From positions 1-64,000 of the forward strand of contig QCGV01000004.1 of the NCBI GenBank assembly GCA_003278145.1: DNA of 64,000 nucleotides. The letters are read 5' to 3'. Under the pieces are notes generated by a model that was not told where the DNA came from, did no database searches, and worked only from the letters and a program-made list of their open reading frames with translations. Made by a program: the position numbers and the translations under genes. The stretch's first letter is position 1. Each line of letters begins with the position of its first letter. Shown here in pieces: positions 10,738 to 19,454 of this stretch. The DNA is from OCS116 cluster bacterium AG-390-A19. GTDB lineage: Bacteria; Pseudomonadota; Alphaproteobacteria; MED-G09.

Positions 10738-11291
10738 TTCTTTTTTGGAAGTGTCGGAAGTAAAATTTCTTCAAGCTCAATATCAATATCACCAGATAAA
10801 GAATTATACTTATCAAGGTCGCCTAATTCATCAGGAAGTCGCTCATCATCATTTATCTTTAAATTTAAATTGGTAAGTTTTACAGCTACAGGTTTACCTT
10901 TTTTTTCAACTCTTCTAATTTCCAATATTTTTTCCAACAGCAAAGGATCATATTCAATAGCATAAAGCCTTGGATCACCCACTTCAAAGCCGTTATTATC
11001 AGTGGATTTTAACAAAAGGAAAATTTCTCCTTTAGTTTTTTTTAATTTATTTGGCTCTGTAACCCCACTCCATAAAATTCTGTATAATTGCTGATCTTTT
11101 GAAAAATTATTATCTCGATATGGAATTCCTTGCATTTCTCTAATGGATGAATATGAAATTATAGAAAAAAATAGAACTGAAAAAATTAATATTATTTTGA
11201 TTTTTAGTGATAGCTTTGTAAAAAAATTTACACTCACTAAAAGAGAAAATAATACAGCATAAGAGATACCCAAAAGTACTATTTGATTCAT
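10734..11291 (-). CDS. membrane-anchored hypothetical protein, third gene of MotA/TolQ-like module
   Basis: Two N-terminal hydrophobic segments then a soluble domain; directly abuts 11292..11903. Confidence 0.7.
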   Translation of the reverse strand: MNQIVLLGISYAVLFSLLVSVNFFTKLSLKIKIILIFSVLFFSIISYSSIREMQGIPYRDNNFSKDQQLYRILWSGVTEPNKLKKTKGEIFLLLKSTDNNGFEVGDPRLYAIEYDPLLLEKILEIRRVEKKGKPVAVKLTNLNLKINDDERLPDELGDLDKYNSLSGDIDIELEEILLPTLPKKN

Positions 11292-11903
11292 TTATTTTAC
11301 CTTTCCAGAAATTATAGGCTTTTGAAGTTGGTTTAAGTCCAAAACATTGCCTTTGTCATCCAAAATAAATCTTACAGCTGTAATTTCGTCACCGGTTTTC
11401 TTCAAAAAAAAGTCATTAAAATATATAACTTCTAGCCTTGGATTTATTTTCTCAACTTTTACCTTTACTTTTAATGGGCTAATAAAATTTGATTTATAAT
11501 AAAGTAAATTAACAACATATTCACCTTTCATATAACCTCTTATAGTAACGACTTCTTGATTAGCAGGATTTTCTATCTCAACACCATCAATCATTATTCT
11601 ATCTGCTAAGGTACCTCTGTCATCTCTATCCAAATGCATTAGTCCTGCTTGTTGTCTTTGAAAATAAACAATATTTCCTTCTGGATCTTCCACAATTAGA
11701 TCAACATCATCCGGATGATGATCTTCCCATTCAGCTGAAATAATAAATTCGGCTTTACTATCAATCTTTCCACCATCCTGTGGTTTTTGAATTAATGCAA
11801 ACGAGATAAAAAACATAAAAGCAAAGCCTAGTAATGCATTAAATAATAAATCAGTGAATGCATCACTATTACTACCTTCGCTTGAGAGAATTTTTTTACT
11901 CAA
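11292..11903 (-). CDS. single-TM protein with TolR/MotB-like anchor and DUF2135/YfaP-like periplasmic domain
   Basis: N-terminal DAFTDLLFNALLGFAFMFFISFAL with Asp at the start of the TM; downstream DVDLIVEDPEGNIVYFQRQQAGLMHLDRDDRG. Confidence 0.65.
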   Translation of the reverse strand: MSKKILSSEGSNSDAFTDLLFNALLGFAFMFFISFALIQKPQDGGKIDSKAEFIISAEWEDHHPDDVDLIVEDPEGNIVYFQRQQAGLMHLDRDDRGTLADRIMIDGVEIENPANQEVVTIRGYMKGEYVVNLLYYKSNFISPLKVKVKVEKINPRLEVIYFNDFFLKKTGDEITAVRFILDDKGNVLDLNQLQKPIISGKVK

Positions 11904-12528
11904 AATTATTTTCCGTATAAAAAGCTAGGTCATTAAGTAAGGAAATAATCCAGGTTGCTGAAAAATGAAATTGTATTCTAAGTAAAGTACTAACAATTAA
12001 TCCAGTTAATGTAGTATATAAAGCAACAGCCATTCCCGAGCTCATTGAAGATAATGCTAATTTTAAATCTTCGGGACTTGTACTATTAAGATCAGCTATA
12101 GGTTTTAACATTAAAATAAATCCTATAATTGTACCCAATAAACCTAATTTTAGCGCAACATCAGAAGCAATAACTCCATAGCTAATTTTTTTTTCAAACT
12201 CAGACTCAAAAGCGTTAATTAAAACATCTTTATTTTCATTTTTTTGTAGAGAAAGAAAAAATCTTGATACTAATAACTTACTATTATTAAATTCCTTATT
12301 TTCAAAAGAATCTCTTTCATCGGAAATAGTTTTTGATAAATACAGCCAATAAATTGAAGAAACAATCCATAAGCCAGCTATTACCTTCGATATTTGACTT
12401 CTGTCACCTTCCATTACAATTGCTACAAGGCCTCTTTCATCAAGAATCCATACACCAAATATAATCAATACTAAAAGAAGAAGTGATCGTAGAATGCCAA
12501 GTGATTGATTTTTAGTATTTAATTTCAT
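11896..12528 (-). CDS. MotA/TolQ/ExbB-like proton channel family protein
   Basis: ASDVALKLGLLGTIIGFILMLKP...LSSMSSGMAVALYTTLTGLIVS is the characteristic MotA/TolQ/ExbB core. Overlaps the next gene by 8 nt. Confidence 0.8.
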   Translation of the reverse strand: MKLNTKNQSLGILRSLLLLVLIIFGVWILDERGLVAIVMEGDRSQISKVIAGLWIVSSIYWLYLSKTISDERDSFENKEFNNSKLLVSRFFLSLQKNENKDVLINAFESEFEKKISYGVIASDVALKLGLLGTIIGFILMLKPIADLNSTSPEDLKLALSSMSSGMAVALYTTLTGLIVSTLLRIQFHFSATWIISLLNDLAFYTENNFE

Positions 12529-12634
12529 AATTTATTTCCCTTTATTATTATTTATAATAATTTTAAGAACAAAAATAAGTATTCAATTTTGAATTAAATT
12601 AGTAATATTTATTATAATGCTTTGAGGTATTAAT

Positions 12635-13966
12635 ATGAAAGAAAAAATTCTTATTGAAAATGGTACCATAATTGATGGAACTGGTTCTAAAGAATATAAA
12701 GGCAATATATTTATTGAAGATAACAAAATCATTGCTGTTGGAAAAAATACAATAGAATTTTCCGGAGAAGATAGTATTCAAAAAATTGATGCATCCGAAA
12801 AATTTATTATGCCAGGTATTATTGATGCACATTGTCACATAACTTTTGACGAACCAACTTCGAATGATGAACTGTTTTTTCATAGAAGACAGGCCTTATC
12901 AGCTATCATTGCCGGTTATAATGCAAGGAAGGTTTTATTAGCAGGAGTAACTGGATTTTGTGATCCCGATAGCCTTCATGAAATAGGTATTGATCTAAGA
13001 GATGCTATTAATTCTGGTTATGTTGAAGGCCCCAGGATGTCAGTCGGTGGAAATGCTTTACTAACATCTGTTGGAGGAACAGCGGGAAGATTGATTCCTG
13101 ATGAAGGTTTAAGAGGGTATGCCCAAATTGTACAAAATAAAGATGAAATTATCACAGAGGTAAGACGCCAAATAAAGAATGGTGCTGATTGGATTAAAAT
13201 TCATGTAACAGGTCTTATTCCAAACCAAAGGGAAGCTGGTGAAATTTCTGTATGGTCATATGAAGAACTTAAATTAGTTTGTGACTTAGCTCATGATCTT
13301 GGTATACCAGTTGTTGGTCATGTTAGAAACGCAAAGGGTGTAAAAGATAGTATTAAGGCCGGAATGGACATGATTCTTCACGCAACATTTATGGATGAAG
13401 AAGCAATAGATATGGTTTGTGAAACAAAAACACCTATAGTTCCAACTTTTACATTTCAAGCTAACTTAGCTGATTTTGGTGATTCAATCGGAGCATCTTC
13501 AGATTATAGAGAAATTTTTAGAAAAGAAATTACAGATAATTGTGAGATATTTAAAAAAATTCATGATGCTGGTGTACCATTATTATGTGGAACTGAAAGT
13601 GGGTTTTCAATGACTCCCTATGGTGAATGGCACTATAGAGAGCTCGAGGTTTTTGTTAATGACATTGGTATGAGTAATTTGGAGTCGATTACGTGCGCTA
13701 CAAAAAATGCTTCTAAAGCAATGAAAATGGAGGGTAAAGTTGGCACATTAGAAGCTGGTATGCTTGCTGATATTTTGATACTTGATGAAAATCCCTTAAA
13801 CGATATTACTGTACTTGGCGACAAATCAAAAATTTCATCAATTATTCTGAATGGAAGAGAAGTAGATAGAACTAAACCTGAAACAGAAATTACTCCTCCA
13901 CAAGGCTGGAGGTTATCGCCCTATTCCGATAAAATTTTAACTCAAAAAGTTGCTAAAAATAGATAA
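12635..13966 (+). CDS. amidohydrolase family protein (imidazolonepropionase-like)
   Basis: MPGIIDAHCHITFD metal-binding motif, VVGHVRNAKG, GTESGFS, GTLEAGMLADILILDENPL. Confidence 0.9.
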   Translation: MKEKILIENGTIIDGTGSKEYKGNIFIEDNKIIAVGKNTIEFSGEDSIQKIDASEKFIMPGIIDAHCHITFDEPTSNDELFFHRRQALSAIIAGYNARKVLLAGVTGFCDPDSLHEIGIDLRDAINSGYVEGPRMSVGGNALLTSVGGTAGRLIPDEGLRGYAQIVQNKDEIITEVRRQIKNGADWIKIHVTGLIPNQREAGEISVWSYEELKLVCDLAHDLGIPVVGHVRNAKGVKDSIKAGMDMILHATFMDEEAIDMVCETKTPIVPTFTFQANLADFGDSIGASSDYREIFRKEITDNCEIFKKIHDAGVPLLCGTESGFSMTPYGEWHYRELEVFVNDIGMSNLESITCATKNASKAMKMEGKVGTLEAGMLADILILDENPLNDITVLGDKSKISSIILNGREVDRTKPETEITPPQGWRLSPYSDKILTQKVAKNR

Positions 13967-13971
13967 TCGTA

Positions 13972-15177
13972 ATGACCGAACATATTTTTACCAATTATAG
14001 TGATGCAGCTGATGCACTAAGAATCAAAGACCTCAAACAATCTCTCTATGATGACGGTGAAGTTATCATGGATCAAGTATTAGTTTGCTTACATGGTGAG
14101 GAACATAAAAAAAGAAGAAAGTTGGAAAATAAAATTTTTACTAGAGAGATTTTTAAATATTATGAAAATGAAGTATTTCCAAAAACTATTGATGAAACTT
14201 TAGAGCCATACAAACAATCAGGAAGAATGGATTTAGTGGATTATGGTTTCAGAGTTTTATTAAATTTAACAGCAGATTTTTCTGGAGTTGATAGGATTAA
14301 AAAATCAAAAGAAGAAACTGAAACATTACTTACTTTATTAAAGATCTTTGCTTCAGGAGCAACACTTCATCACTCAACTAGGGATCACGAAGAAGTAAAA
14401 GAAGAAGTAAGAAATGCTCTCAAAGAATTTGATGACCAATTCCTTAAACATTCAATTGAAAGAAGGAAAAACTTAATCAAAAAAAAGGATTTTGATAATT
14501 TACCAAATGATATTCTTACCGTTCTTTTAGTAAATGATGATGATCTAAGTCTTCCTTATGATGTTCTTCAAAGAGAAATTGCCTTTTACCTTCTTGCTGG
14601 AGCTCAAACCTCTATTCATTCACTAGTGCATGTTTTCCATGAAATACAGGAATGGGTTAAAAATAAACCTGAAGAAAAAGATAAAATGATTAATGATCCA
14701 ATTTTTATTCAAAAATGTTTTCTCGAAAGTACAAGACTTCACCCTTCAAGCCCAGTAGCTATAAGAAAACCTGTATGTCCTGTTAAACTTCCAAATGATA
14801 GTGAAGCAAATTTAGGTGATAGTGTCGTTATTGATTTATATAACTCAAACAGAGATAAAAAAGTTTTTGGTGATGATGCAGATAAATTTAATCCCTATAG
14901 AGAGCCTCCAAGTGGCCAAAATCTTTATGGACTTTCTTTTGGTTTAGGGATGCATTCATGCATTGGAAGAAATCTTGCAGCTGGAGTTAATTCTAAACCA
15001 GATACCGATCCTAATAATCATCATTATGGAACAGTAACTATGATTCTCAGGGAATTAATTTCACGTAATGCTATTCCTGATCCGGATGATTCTCCAAAAA
15101 TGGATGATAAGACAAAAAGACCAAACTGGGGGTACTATCCGATTGTCTTTTCTTCCAAGGAAAACCATAGTGAATAA
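13972..15177 (+). CDS. cytochrome P450
   Basis: Heme-binding FGLGMHSCIGRNLA, ExxR (ESTRLHP), I-helix AGAQTS. Confidence 0.9.
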   Translation: MTEHIFTNYSDAADALRIKDLKQSLYDDGEVIMDQVLVCLHGEEHKKRRKLENKIFTREIFKYYENEVFPKTIDETLEPYKQSGRMDLVDYGFRVLLNLTADFSGVDRIKKSKEETETLLTLLKIFASGATLHHSTRDHEEVKEEVRNALKEFDDQFLKHSIERRKNLIKKKDFDNLPNDILTVLLVNDDDLSLPYDVLQREIAFYLLAGAQTSIHSLVHVFHEIQEWVKNKPEEKDKMINDPIFIQKCFLESTRLHPSSPVAIRKPVCPVKLPNDSEANLGDSVVIDLYNSNRDKKVFGDDADKFNPYREPPSGQNLYGLSFGLGMHSCIGRNLAAGVNSKPDTDPNNHHYGTVTMILRELISRNAIPDPDDSPKMDDKTKRPNWGYYPIVFSSKENHSE

Positions 15178-16378
15178 GTTTGAAACATCTAGCTACAAAA
15201 CCATAAAATCAGCTCTAGTTAATAGAAATCTTAAACAAGCCTTATATGATGAGGGTAAAGTTATAATGGATGGAGTTTTATTAACTTTACATGGGGAAGA
15301 GCACAGAAAAAGAAGAAAACTTGAACATAGAGTTTTTCAAAGGGATTTTTTTAAATACTATGAGCAAGAACTTTTTCCCAAAACACTTAATGAAACCATT
15401 AATCCCTTTTTAAAAAAGGGAGGATTAGATTTATTAGATTTTGGCTATAGGATTACAATTAATTTAACTGCAGATTTCGCTGGTATTGATAGAGTCAAAA
15501 AAACTCCAGAAGAGACAGAAGATTTACTATCTTTGGTTAAAACTTTTAGTCAAGGAGCCACATTAGTTCATTCAAAAAGGCCTCATGAAGAGGTGAATCA
15601 AGAAGTTAAAAAAGCATTAGAAAAATTTGAATCGAAATTTCTAATACCCTCAAAGAAAAGAAGGGAAATCTTAATAGAAAAATATAAAAATGATGAAATA
15701 AAAAAAGAACAACTTCCTAGAGATGTACTAACAATTTTATTATTAAATGAAGATAAAATTGAGTTAAGCGATGAGATCATTAAAAGAGAAATTGCTTTTT
15801 ATCTTCAGGCTGGATCTCATAGCACAGCAAATTCAATGACACATGCTTTACATGAAATATATACATGGTGTGATGGTAGCCATAAAAAAATGAAAAAAAT
15901 AAAAAATAATCCCCTTTTTCTTCAACGGTGTGTTCATGAAAGTATGAGACTTCACCCCGCAAGTCCTGTTGCCTGGAGAAGATCAGAATGTCCTGTTAAT
16001 CTTGAAGAAAATATTAATATGGAAAAAAACGATTTAATAATTATGGATCTTCATGAAGCAAATCAAGATAAGTCAATTTTTGGCTCAGACTCAAATATTT
16101 TTAATCCAAATAGGGTAGTTCCTAAAAATCAATTTTTATGGGGGTTAACATTTGGCATAGGTTTACATATGTGTTTTGGAAGAGATTTAGATGGAGGGGT
16201 GATTCCAGATGAAAAAACTGACCCTAATAATCATCAGTATGGTATAGTTGCTCTATTAGTTCAAAAAATACTTGATGAAGATGGGTATCCTGATGATGAA
16301 AATAAACCAAAAGCAGACCTAAATACAGAAAGGTCCAACTGGGCTTTTTACCCAATTATATTCGGAGAAAAAAAATGA
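15170..16378 (+). CDS. cytochrome P450, tandem paralogue
   Basis: FGIGLHMCFGRDL, ESMRLHP, I-helix AGSHST. GTG start at 15170 (VNKFETSSY...) preferred over the track start at 15068, which would overlap the upstream P450 by 110 nt. Confidence 0.88.
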   Translation: MNKFETSSYKTIKSALVNRNLKQALYDEGKVIMDGVLLTLHGEEHRKRRKLEHRVFQRDFFKYYEQELFPKTLNETINPFLKKGGLDLLDFGYRITINLTADFAGIDRVKKTPEETEDLLSLVKTFSQGATLVHSKRPHEEVNQEVKKALEKFESKFLIPSKKRREILIEKYKNDEIKKEQLPRDVLTILLLNEDKIELSDEIIKREIAFYLQAGSHSTANSMTHALHEIYTWCDGSHKKMKKIKNNPLFLQRCVHESMRLHPASPVAWRRSECPVNLEENINMEKNDLIIMDLHEANQDKSIFGSDSNIFNPNRVVPKNQFLWGLTFGIGLHMCFGRDLDGGVIPDEKTDPNNHQYGIVALLVQKILDEDGYPDDENKPKADLNTERSNWAFYPIIFGEKK

Positions 16379-17115
16379 AAACTGCTATTGTAACAGGGGC
16401 TGGCGCTGGAATAGGTAAAGCTATTTGTCAGAAACTTAGTCAAAATAATTATCGTGTAGGTATGCTTGATTTAAATGAGGAAAATGTAAACGAGGCATCA
16501 AAAGGTGTTGAAAACAGTTTTCCTTTACTCGGAGATGTTACTAATCAAGAGTCCATTAAAAAAGCCTTTGAGAAATTTGGTGAAATCCCTGATCTATTAG
16601 TTAATAATGTTGGAATTGTATTGTTTGGTCCTCTAGAAGAACATTCAGTTGAAGATTATAGCAAAAGCCTAAATATAAATCTTCTTGGCTCTTTTATCAC
16701 ATCAAGGATTTTAATAAATGACATGATTAAAAGAGGTAGCGGTTCAATAATTAATATGTCATCCGTTAATGGAGTTAACCCAGGTATAGGTATTGGAGCA
16801 TATCCAGCGTCAAAAGCTGGTATTATATCTATGACCCAACAAATGGCTATCGAATGGGGTAAATTTGGAATAAGAGTAAATTGTATTTCTCCAGGTTTTA
16901 TTGATGCAGGCATGTCTAAACCAATATATGAAGATCCAAAGGTTAGAGAGCTACGTGGTGGAGCTGTTCCTTCTGGAAGATTAGGTGAAGCTGATGATAT
17001 AGCTAATGCAGTTCTGTTTTTAGATTCAGAAAATGCATCTTATGTGAATGGACATAATTTAGTTGTTGATGGTGGGGTAATAAGCAGCGTTATAGCCCAA
17101 CTCCCAAGAGAATAA
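16375..17115 (+). CDS. SDR family oxidoreductase
   Basis: TGAGAGIGKA, NNVG, YPASKAG, GHNLVVDGG; ATGA overlap with upstream P450. Confidence 0.92.
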   Translation: MKTAIVTGAGAGIGKAICQKLSQNNYRVGMLDLNEENVNEASKGVENSFPLLGDVTNQESIKKAFEKFGEIPDLLVNNVGIVLFGPLEEHSVEDYSKSLNINLLGSFITSRILINDMIKRGSGSIINMSSVNGVNPGIGIGAYPASKAGIISMTQQMAIEWGKFGIRVNCISPGFIDAGMSKPIYEDPKVRELRGGAVPSGRLGEADDIANAVLFLDSENASYVNGHNLVVDGGVISSVIAQLPRE

Positions 17116-17807
17116 TGAAAAAAAATTTGATTTTTACTGGAGGAATTTTTCATCCTTTCGATGAGACATCAAAAACTTTATCCAAAATTATCAATAGTTT
17201 TGGCTATGAGTCAGAGATTACTATTGATATTGAAACGGGTATTAAAAATATAAATGAATTTGATTTAATTACCTTTAACGCACTTAGATGGAGGATGCTA
17301 AATCACGAAAAATATATTCCCTATATTGATGAATGGCAATTTAGTTTATCTAATGAATCAAGAAATTTATTAGAAGACTTTATCAAGAAAGGTGGGAAAA
17401 TGTTAGCCTTTCATACATCATCAATATGTTTTGATGATTGGGATGGATGGTCAAAACTCTTAGGTGGAAAATGGGACTGGGATAAGTCATACCACCCGCC
17501 AATTGAAAACGTTGAAGTATCTCCATTAAAAAATCATTCTCTAAGTAAAAATATTAAAAATTTTCAAACTAATGATGAGGTTTATCACAATCTTAAAATT
17601 GAAAAAAATTCTCAACCATTTCTTTCAGCAAGATCAAATACAACTAAAGAGGATCATATTGTAGGCTGGACTTGTGAATATAAAAAAGGAAAAACTGTTT
17701 ATAATGCATTAGGGCATGACTCAGAATCATTAAAAAATCCATATATGATTGATATTATAGAAAAAAGCCTAGAATGGCTTTCAGGAGATAAATTTGTTAA
17801 AAATTAA
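17115..17807 (+). CDS. ThuA-like domain protein
   Basis: FTGGIFHPFDETSK, GGKMLAFHTSSICFDDW, LGGKWDWDKSYHPP, NDEVYH and GHD pattern of ThuA-like glutamine-amidotransferase-fold proteins. Confidence 0.75.
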   Translation: MKKNLIFTGGIFHPFDETSKTLSKIINSFGYESEITIDIETGIKNINEFDLITFNALRWRMLNHEKYIPYIDEWQFSLSNESRNLLEDFIKKGGKMLAFHTSSICFDDWDGWSKLLGGKWDWDKSYHPPIENVEVSPLKNHSLSKNIKNFQTNDEVYHNLKIEKNSQPFLSARSNTTKEDHIVGWTCEYKKGKTVYNALGHDSESLKNPYMIDIIEKSLEWLSGDKFVKN

Positions 17808-18555
17808 AGATATGTCGATTATTATTACTGGAGGCTGCTCAGGCTTAGGTCTTGGTATGGCTAAAAAATACAGTAAGGCTGGAGCAAGAATTACTATATG
17901 TGGCAGAAGAGAAGAAAAAGTAAAAAAAGCTCAAAAAGAATTAGGCTCAAATGTTTTATCAATTGTTGCAGATGTAACTAAAGATAGTGATAGAGAAAAA
18001 ATTATTGATAGCGCATTACAACATGGAAATAAAATTGATGTACTTATAAATAACGCCGGTAATATGTATAGAGGGCAGATTGAAGATTTAGAGGAACAGA
18101 AACTTCTAGATATATTTAATACAAATGTTATTTCGGGAATGATGCTTTTAGGTAAAGCAAAAAAATATCTAGCTGAAACTAAAGGTTCTAATATATTTAT
18201 TGGCTCTGTTCATAATAGAAGAGCTTTTCCTGGAGCATCACCTTACGCAGCAACAAAAGGTGCTCTGGAAACATTGACTAAAGTTTTAGCTGCAGAACTT
18301 GGTAATAAAAAGATTAGAGTAAATTGTGTTGTTCCAGGTGGAGTCTTTACAGAAATTAATCAAAGAGCAGGTTTATTTGATGATGATACTGCAAAAAAAA
18401 GATTAGAAGACATGGCGTCGATACATGCCTTGGGAAGAATAGGAACTCCCATGGAAATTGCAGAAGCTATAGAGTATTTAATTTGTGCAGAATGGACAAC
18501 TGGTGCAGTTCTTGAAGTCGATGGTGGCTTAGGCCTAGGTCTTACCAACGCTTAA
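17794..18555 (+). CDS. SDR family oxidoreductase
   Basis: TGGCSGLGLG, NNAGNMY, YAATKGAL, VDGGLGLG. An internal ATG at 17812 is an alternative start. Confidence 0.9.
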   Translation: MLKIKDMSIIITGGCSGLGLGMAKKYSKAGARITICGRREEKVKKAQKELGSNVLSIVADVTKDSDREKIIDSALQHGNKIDVLINNAGNMYRGQIEDLEEQKLLDIFNTNVISGMMLLGKAKKYLAETKGSNIFIGSVHNRRAFPGASPYAATKGALETLTKVLAAELGNKKIRVNCVVPGGVFTEINQRAGLFDDDTAKKRLEDMASIHALGRIGTPMEIAEAIEYLICAEWTTGAVLEVDGGLGLGLTNA

Positions 18556-19343
18556 ATTGGCAAGCTTGAAACGCCTCCATCTACAGCAATTGATTGTCCA
18601 GTAATATAACTTGATTTTTCAGAAGCCAAAAAAGTAACTAAATCCGCCAATTCCTCAGGTTTACCGACCCTTTTCGCTGGAATATTACTTGAAATTGTTT
18701 CCACTACTTGATCTTCAGATATATTTAAATCCTTTGCCTGCATCGAAACAAGGTCTTCTACCCTCTCAGTTCTAGTAAAACCTGGGCAAACATTATTTAT
18801 TAAAATATTATCTGATGCAATTTGATTAGAAAGGGTTTTTGCCCATCCATGAACAGACATTCTAACACCATTTGATAAGATTAGATTATCAATAGGTTGT
18901 TTTGCGGATACAGAACTAATATTAATTATTCTTCCCCATTTATTTCTTCTCATAGATGGTAAAACAGCTCTTGTTAATCTTACTGCAGAAAGAAAAGTCG
19001 ACTCAAAAGTAGAAATCCAATCATCATCATTGATCTCATCGAAAAAACCTGCTTTTGGACCTCCTGTATTATTTACCAAAACATCAATTCTACCGTGTTT
19101 TTTAATAATATTTTCAATCATTTTATTTATATCTTTTTCATTGCTTAAATCAGTTTGAAAAAAAGAAACTTTAGAACCAGTCTGTAGTTCTATATCTTTA
19201 GCAGATTTTGATATTTTATCTTTATTCCTAGAGCAAATAATCACTGTCGCACCCTCATTTGCAATTGATAATGCTGATGCTTTTCCGAGACCTTGACTAG
19301 CTGCAGTAACAAGAACAATTTTATTATTAAGTCCCAAATCCAT
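18552..19343 (-). CDS. SDR family oxidoreductase (3-oxoacyl-ACP reductase-like)
   Basis: TAASQGLGKA, NNTGGP, GQSIAVDGGVSS. Confidence 0.9.
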   Translation of the reverse strand: MDLGLNNKIVLVTAASQGLGKASALSIANEGATVIICSRNKDKISKSAKDIELQTGSKVSFFQTDLSNEKDINKMIENIIKKHGRIDVLVNNTGGPKAGFFDEINDDDWISTFESTFLSAVRLTRAVLPSMRRNKWGRIINISSVSAKQPIDNLILSNGVRMSVHGWAKTLSNQIASDNILINNVCPGFTRTERVEDLVSMQAKDLNISEDQVVETISSNIPAKRVGKPEELADLVTFLASEKSSYITGQSIAVDGGVSSLPI

Positions 19344-19454
19344 ATGAACCCCTCTTTAAAATATTTTATAAATAATAAATTTTAACTATACTAACGATTA
19401 TAAACTTTAAACCAAAAAAAATTATATATATATTTAATTTTGAAAGGAAAACTA

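Noticed and set aside
12599-12883. 94-aa minus-strand ORF at the start of the amidohydrolase gene
   Set aside because: Mostly antisense to the amidohydrolase CDS; Asn/Phe-rich, no motif.
15068-15169. N-terminal extension of the second P450 in the ORF track
   Set aside because: Out-of-frame overlap with the first P450; GTG at 15170 gives the N-terminus matching its paralogue.
19422-19440. AT dinucleotide tract as a repeat element
   Set aside because: Short tract in an AT-rich intergenic region; no unit structure beyond composition.
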